Source of the DNA: Desulfosporosinus fructosivorans
Lineage (GTDB): Bacteria > Bacillota > Desulfitobacteriia > Desulfitobacteriales > Desulfitobacteriaceae
Length of the DNA: 64,000 bases
Assembly (NCBI RefSeq): GCF_004766045.1
Contig: NZ_SPQQ01000012.1
Location: 60,487 to 124,486 of the forward strand
Reading direction: 5' to 3'
Below, in pieces: positions 59,750 through 64,000 of this stretch. The translations under genes were made by a program, and so were the position numbers. The notes under the pieces are model-generated. The model saw only the letters and a list, made by a program, of their open reading frames with translations. It had not been told where the DNA came from and searched no databases. Every line of letters begins with the position of its first letter. The first letter of the stretch is position 1.

Positions 59750-61951
59750 ATGTTGTCCATAAGTACCGAAGATCATGATTTCCTAAAATCTGCACGTTGG
59801 CTTAGTTTTTTAGAATGTACAGCTCTGGGTCTACAACTACGTTTGACCATTATATCGGTTAATGGAAATTTGGTATTTCAATCGTCCAGAATATGTTCAG
59901 TATGTCAAAACCTATTTGAAGATTTCTTCCCGGTTCTATATATAGATATAGAATATAACGGGTTTAAAAGTATTCAAGAAACAATAGACTTGAAAACTGA
60001 AGGTACCGTATTAACCTTTCCATTAGGAAATGGACTTATAATGGTAGCTCAAGAATGTTTGTGCTCCAAGGAAATGGTATACCCTGCATTAAATGATCGT
60101 TCATCTATAGCAGCTAAATTATTAACTAATTTTTTAACGTCTTTTAAGCATGAGTTTAATAGTGGACAGCGGGTCCTTGAACTTTCTATTCTTCGCCAAA
60201 TGAATCATATAGTATTGTCCTTATTTCATGGAGATACGGATGCTTTAAAAAGAAGTTTCGAATTAATTCTTAGTGCCTTAATCATCATTTTAGAAGCCGA
60301 AGGTAGTTGGGTCCAGTTTGAAAATGGGCAAACCAATATTTTCATAAAAGGAGACGAATTTCTGGTTAATGCTTATCTAACCGGAGCAGAAGGGTTTGCT
60401 CAACAAGTCGATATTTCCTATGGTCGGTTCAAATGTAACTTAGGGGTTCTATCCCCTTTGGACAAAGACCAAGCAACTGAGCTAATTTCATTAATGGCTC
60501 AAGAATGTGCCATTATTCTTGAAATAGATAACCTATTTAGACTTCTAAATAAACAGTTAGCTAAAGTGCTTGGAGCGGTAAATAGTGCGATCTTATTGAT
60601 TGATCAAAGGAAAAATATCACATATGTAAATAAAGCTGCAGAGAAACTCTTTAACAAATCGTTTATCAACTTGGTCGGAGTTTCGATGGTAAGCATTGAA
60701 GGACCTTGGGTCTCGGTCATTGAATCGGGTATAACATTTCCAGTTCATGGGCAGATGGAAGACCTCAAGCAGGATCGAGAAGACGATAATCTGTGTTGGG
60801 TCGATTGGCAGGTTGCACCAATTTTTGAGGAAAAAGCTATCGTGGGTTGGTTAGTGATGGCTGACGATCGATCAAATTATTATCGTTGGCAGTCCGCCGC
60901 ACGACGCGCGGAACGTTTTGCTTCGACGTCTATGATGGTTGGAACGTTGGCCCATGAGTTAAGAAATCCACTAAGTGCCGCCAAAGGGCTTTTACAGTTA
61001 ATGACAAAAAAACGCAACCCGGAACAAACGGAGGGTTATGTAGACTTAGTATTACGTGAGATAGATCGTGTCACACGTCTTCTTAATGAATTTCTTCTTC
61101 TGGGGAAACCTGCTTCAATATCACCTGAACCCCTTGACCTTGTTACATTTATTGAAGAATTGCTCCCACTATTAGAGGGCGAAGCCATTGGTACAGATAT
61201 CCGAGTATTATTCAACGCTGAAAAGGTAGCACCTGTAAGGGGTGATGCTGGTCAACTTACTCAAGTCGTCTTGAATTTAGTTCGTAATGCGGTGCAGTCA
61301 TTGAGTGAAAGTGAGTTTGAAAATGGAATCGTCAAAATCTCATTAGGTCAAGTAAATGATAAGGTAGAGGTGTGTATTGAGGATAATGGACTGGGTTTTG
61401 TCCCTGGTGTAATAGATCAATTGTTTACACCGTTTTTCACGACGAAAGAAAGAGGAACAGGTTTAGGCCTCGCCGTTGTTAAAGCGATCATTCATAATCA
61501 CGATGGTGAAATTAAAGCAAGCAATTCACCACACAGTGGAGCAGTCTTTACGATTACACTTCCGATTGCAGGCATTGAGGGGAAAGAAGTTGATGTCGCC
61601 TTAATAGTCAATGACAAAATCTTAAGATATTCGTTAGAGAAAGCCTTGAAAGTGCTCGATCATCGCGTAAAAGTTCTTGAAATGAGTGATTTTGAAAATG
61701 GTACTATTAGTATTACCAGCGCTTTGCCAAAGCTAGTTATTATTGAGGGATTACTCGATAACAACAAACTAATGAAAACAGAAGAGATACATAGAATGTG
61801 GCCTGGCATTATTATCATAGTTTTGGGGGATTTCTCGCAGAAAAATGCAAAATATTTTCAAGAAAAAGGCATTAGAATTTTAGATAGACCATTTGAAATT
61901 ACCAAAATAATTAGTACAATTATAAATTTAAAAATAGGGAATACGTATTGA
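59750..61951 (+). CDS. Multidomain histidine kinase with pseudo-receiver end
   Basis: 733 residues, no membrane segments. The N-terminal region (about 10-140) has CSVC and CLC cysteine motifs and resembles PocR-like sensors. A GAF-like part follows, then a PAS domain (about 270-380), a HisKA with the phosphorylated His in LAHELRNPLSAAKG, and an HATPase with NLVRNAVQSL, DNGLGF and GTGLGLAVV. The C-terminal 120 residues form a receiver-like fold in which the acceptor Asp reads Glu (LVIIEG) and the Lys reads Arg (LDRPF), so it cannot be phosphorylated normally. It lies 25 bp after the KaiC gene. Confidence 0.88.
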   Translation: MLSISTEDHDFLKSARWLSFLECTALGLQLRLTIISVNGNLVFQSSRICSVCQNLFEDFFPVLYIDIEYNGFKSIQETIDLKTEGTVLTFPLGNGLIMVAQECLCSKEMVYPALNDRSSIAAKLLTNFLTSFKHEFNSGQRVLELSILRQMNHIVLSLFHGDTDALKRSFELILSALIIILEAEGSWVQFENGQTNIFIKGDEFLVNAYLTGAEGFAQQVDISYGRFKCNLGVLSPLDKDQATELISLMAQECAIILEIDNLFRLLNKQLAKVLGAVNSAILLIDQRKNITYVNKAAEKLFNKSFINLVGVSMVSIEGPWVSVIESGITFPVHGQMEDLKQDREDDNLCWVDWQVAPIFEEKAIVGWLVMADDRSNYYRWQSAARRAERFASTSMMVGTLAHELRNPLSAAKGLLQLMTKKRNPEQTEGYVDLVLREIDRVTRLLNEFLLLGKPASISPEPLDLVTFIEELLPLLEGEAIGTDIRVLFNAEKVAPVRGDAGQLTQVVLNLVRNAVQSLSESEFENGIVKISLGQVNDKVEVCIEDNGLGFVPGVIDQLFTPFFTTKERGTGLGLAVVKAIIHNHDGEIKASNSPHSGAVFTITLPIAGIEGKEVDVALIVNDKILRYSLEKALKVLDHRVKVLEMSDFENGTISITSALPKLVIIEGLLDNNKLMKTEEIHRMWPGIIIIVLGDFSQKNAKYFQEKGIRILDRPFEITKIISTIINLKIGNTY

Positions 61952-62061
61952 TCGACAATAGATATCAATACATAAATTGGAAACTAATAAATGTAATGCC
62001 AAGAAATTAGTTGGTATTGTTTTATGTACACAGCTAGTGGTTTCACAAACAAATGCGTATA

Positions 62062-62099
62062 AAAAAAGTCTCCCTAGCGTTAGCCAGGGAGACTTTTTT
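62062..62099. terminator. Bidirectional terminator after the kinase
   Basis: AAAAAAGTCTCCCT/AGGGAGACTTTTTT with inner GC pairing; it works on both strands. Confidence 0.85.
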
Positions 62100-62125
62100 C
62101 TCATATCTTTATCTATTTGGTATCA

Positions 62126-62400
62126 TTAATTATTCGTTGTCCTTAATTCTCTTCGGTTAGCAGTTTCGGGAATTCTTTCGAGCCAACCGTGTTCAATCAT
62201 TAAATCCAGTCCATCTTTTACATAACCACCAAGTTCAAGTTGGAGTCGAGCAATAGACGATGCAACATCTGGTCTTGCACAATATGATAAAGCAAGTCCA
62301 TATGATGTGATACTAAGCGACATAAATATAGTTGTATGGAACAATAACAATTTATCACTAAATGGAGATTCTGTAGAATCGGTTACAAGAGCATCGTAAT
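62126..62400 (-). pseudogene. Truncated DUF3231 gene (C-terminal part)
   Basis: The minus strand reads VTDSTESPFSDKLLLFH then SYGLALSYCARPDVASSIAR and DGLDLMIEHGWLERIPE, the C-terminal third of DUF3231 proteins of spore formers. The frame stays open up to about 62400, exactly where the 50-bp gerKC-end copy begins, so the 5' two-thirds of the gene were removed by the rearrangement. Confidence 0.7.
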
Positions 62401-62450
62401 TATGGAGACTAGGTTTATTATAGCCCGTACGGGCCTATTCAGGTAAATCC
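62401..62450. repeat. 50-bp repeat, copy of the gerKC end
   Basis: Exact copy of 57137-57186. It marks the junction of the truncated DUF3231 gene with downstream non-coding DNA. Confidence 0.9.
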
Positions 62451-62692
62451 AAATAATTAGGGGTGGGAACTGCCTCGAAAATAATTAGAAATCCTTCATG
62501 ATGGGTGGTAACACTTCTTTTCTTGTATCAGTTAAGTCCAATTATTGGCCACACCAGATTAATGAGGTGACATCATAACAATCAATAAGATTAAATGAGC
62601 CAAAAACCCGCTCCCTGGTAGGGCAATAAAGCAATAGAGATTATAGCTCTTTTAACGTGACAGGGCACGTGGAGTGCTTAATAGTGCTATAT
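62451..62692. other. Short non-coding stretch before the intron
   Basis: About 240 bp without a recognisable gene. On the minus strand traces such as LTDTRKEVLPPIMKDF occur between stops, perhaps decayed coding DNA. It forms the 5' flank (exon) of the intron. Confidence 0.4.
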
Positions 62693-64000
62693 GTGCGACA
62701 CGTTTCTAAATGAAAAGTTTAGACATTTGTAGAAATACAAAGAGAACTAACATCTTGATGAGTCGAATGATAGGGTAACGCCTAAAAAGGCTCCTTTAAT
62801 ACTCCGATGGGCGTGTATATGTATAAGCGTCGAAGCGTCTAGAGCTCGGTGAAGTCGCGTGACCCTGCCCTTTTGGAATTAAAAACCTCTTGGAAACCTG
62901 TTCAGAGGTGAACAGTGCGGGTTTAGCGCGGAAGTCTATAAAATATCCATGGTAAGAATGTAGGCAAAACCTACTGACAAAGTTCCGAATGTACGGGTGA
63001 ATCACTAGGCTAATAGAAATGTTAGTACAAGTAAAAGCTTGGTAGATGAGGAAAAGTAAAAATATATAGTATGAAAATCCTTATGATGTTAAAGGCATCA
63101 TCAAGTCTACAAACCCAAAGGAACAACCTAAAGGTATATGCATAGATAAAGATGTTGGAACGTGGTAAGCATTGGACGTTAAGGACTTATATTCTATGAA
63201 ACGGTGATAAGGCAACTTATCTTTATCAATGTGAAAGTAGGGCCACAGTACCAATGAAACCATGATAATAAGTGGTGGAGGGATAGGCCCAAGTCAATCT
63301 ATAATAAACGAAACTTACGATCACAAAATCACTCCATAGGTTCTGGTGAGACTAAAAGAGGCTAACCTCGAAAGGAGGTGTTGCCGACTATGGCTACCAC
63401 TACCGCGAATACCAAGTTGCGCCACAATGAATATTATGGGCAACAAAGTATACTTGATGAATTGTATGAAAGAAGTCTCAAGGGTGCGAAGTTTAATAAA
63501 CTATACGAAAAAATTGTAGAAGAAAACAACATCCTATTGGCCTATCGAAACATTAAGGCTAACACAGGGAGTAAAACAGAAGGCACTGACGGTTTAACCA
63601 TCAAAGACATAGCAGGTATGACCAACCAAGAAGTCATTACAATGGTCAAAAGAAGGTTGAAGAACTTTACACCACAATCTGTCAGACGGGTAGAAATATT
63701 AAAAGATAATGGCCAAAATCGCCCTCTTGGAATACCCACTATGTCCGATCGTCTGATTCAAGCGTGTATTTATCAAATCCTTGAGCCAATCTGTGAAGCA
63801 AGGTTTCACAATCATAGCTATGGATTTAGGCCCACTAGAAGGACAGAGCATGCACTAGCCACGATGCACAGGATGATTAACATTCAGCACCTGCATTTTG
63901 TTGTAGATGTGGATATAAAGGGATTTAGCGACATTAATTCTGAACGGTATTGGCTAGCAGTAGCATGTTAGGTAGGGAATACTATTAAAAGGTAACTCAG
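62693..64000 (+). mobile_element. Group II intron (5' part; continues or breaks at window end)
   Basis: The 5' boundary is placed at GTGCGACACG, matching the bacterial group II start GTGCG. About 700 nt of structured non-coding sequence follow, as expected for domains I-IV. The intron-encoded protein then begins at 63390. The 3' catalytic domains V and VI are not in the window. Confidence 0.7.
63390..63971 (+). pseudogene. Truncated group II intron reverse transcriptase (LtrA-like)
   Basis: ATG 63390 follows AAAGGAGG. Present are GTDGLTIKDI, the RT-domain part RPLGIPTMSDRLIQACIYQI and SYGFRPTRRTEHAL. The protein then follows VVDVDIKGF but continues SDINSERYW and stops at 63971, before the YADD active site. 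Homology is lost abruptly after DIKGF, so a deletion, insertion or frameshift has broken it. It keeps fewer than 200 of about 420-600 residues. Confidence 0.8.

Noticed and set aside
1..64000. CRISPR array, tRNA or rRNA gene
   Set aside because: No regularly spaced repeats and no recognisable tRNA or rRNA sequence were seen on reading; a tRNA scan could still find a divergent one.

Overview
Organism. The window looks like a chromosome segment of an anaerobic, motile, endospore-forming Clostridia member, most like the Desulfosporosinus/Desulfitobacterium group. The evidence is a tricistronic gerA-type spore germination operon, a low-GC flagellar operon with perfect Gram-positive sigma-D promoter elements, strong AGGAGG ribosome sites, a 2-hydroxyacyl-CoA dehydratase system, and FAD/Fe-S lactate- or glycolate-type dehydrogenase genes. 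The genus is inferred from gene content; no rRNA gene or tRNA was seen.

Layout. 0.2-10.1 kb: catabolic block with acyl-CoA dehydrogenase, Pct-type CoA-transferase, dehydratase activator, two dehydratase subunits and a GlcD/GlcF pair. Together they resemble a lactate-to-propionate (acryloyl-CoA) or related 2-hydroxyacid reductive pathway. 10.3-19.6 kb: mosaic region with a serpin remnant, a TetR-controlled MacB-like ABC exporter (visibly GC-richer), a cysteine desulfurase, a fused type IIB topoisomerase (Topo VIII-like), and IS200/IS605-like debris. 19.6-31.3 kb: MoaE-like protein, YiiX-like hydrolase, diguanylate cyclase, GNAT, a MutS2-like ATPase behind an attenuator-type leader with a short leader peptide, a secreted beta-propeller protein, small stress/VOC/DsrE proteins and an orphan response regulator. 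31.5-43.0 kb: late flagellar operon flgD-flgE-flgK1-flgK2-flgL-fliD-flgN-like-csrA-fliS-fliC. 43.4-53 kb: accessory genes and pseudogenes (xdhC, GNAT and Rpn remnants), EFR1 ferredoxin, second VOC copy, MFS exporter, chemoreceptor, FabZ, WYL regulator and DJ-1 protein. 53.4-57.2 kb: gerKA-gerKB-gerKC. 57.4-62.0 kb: CheY-like receiver diverging from a small protein, a double-domain KaiC-like ATPase and a multidomain histidine kinase. 62.1-64.0 kb: truncated DUF3231 gene, a 50-bp copy of the gerKC end, and a group II intron whose reverse transcriptase is broken.

Most notable. (1) Two near-identical structured elements, before csrA and before fliC, each follow a sigma-D -10 box, carry three GGA triplets (one in a hairpin loop) and end in a terminator-like U-run. 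They look like CsrA-binding leaders or small RNA sponges, in a cluster that has csrA but no fliW. (2) A MutS2-like ATPase lacking the Smr domain is preceded by a perfect sigma-A promoter, an 11-codon leader ORF and an intrinsic terminator, an arrangement typical of ribosome-sensing attenuation. (3) A KaiC/histidine kinase/receiver module. (4) Repeated stray copies of gene 3' ends (mutS-like, beta-propeller, gerKC) and several pseudogenes show active local rearrangement and decay.
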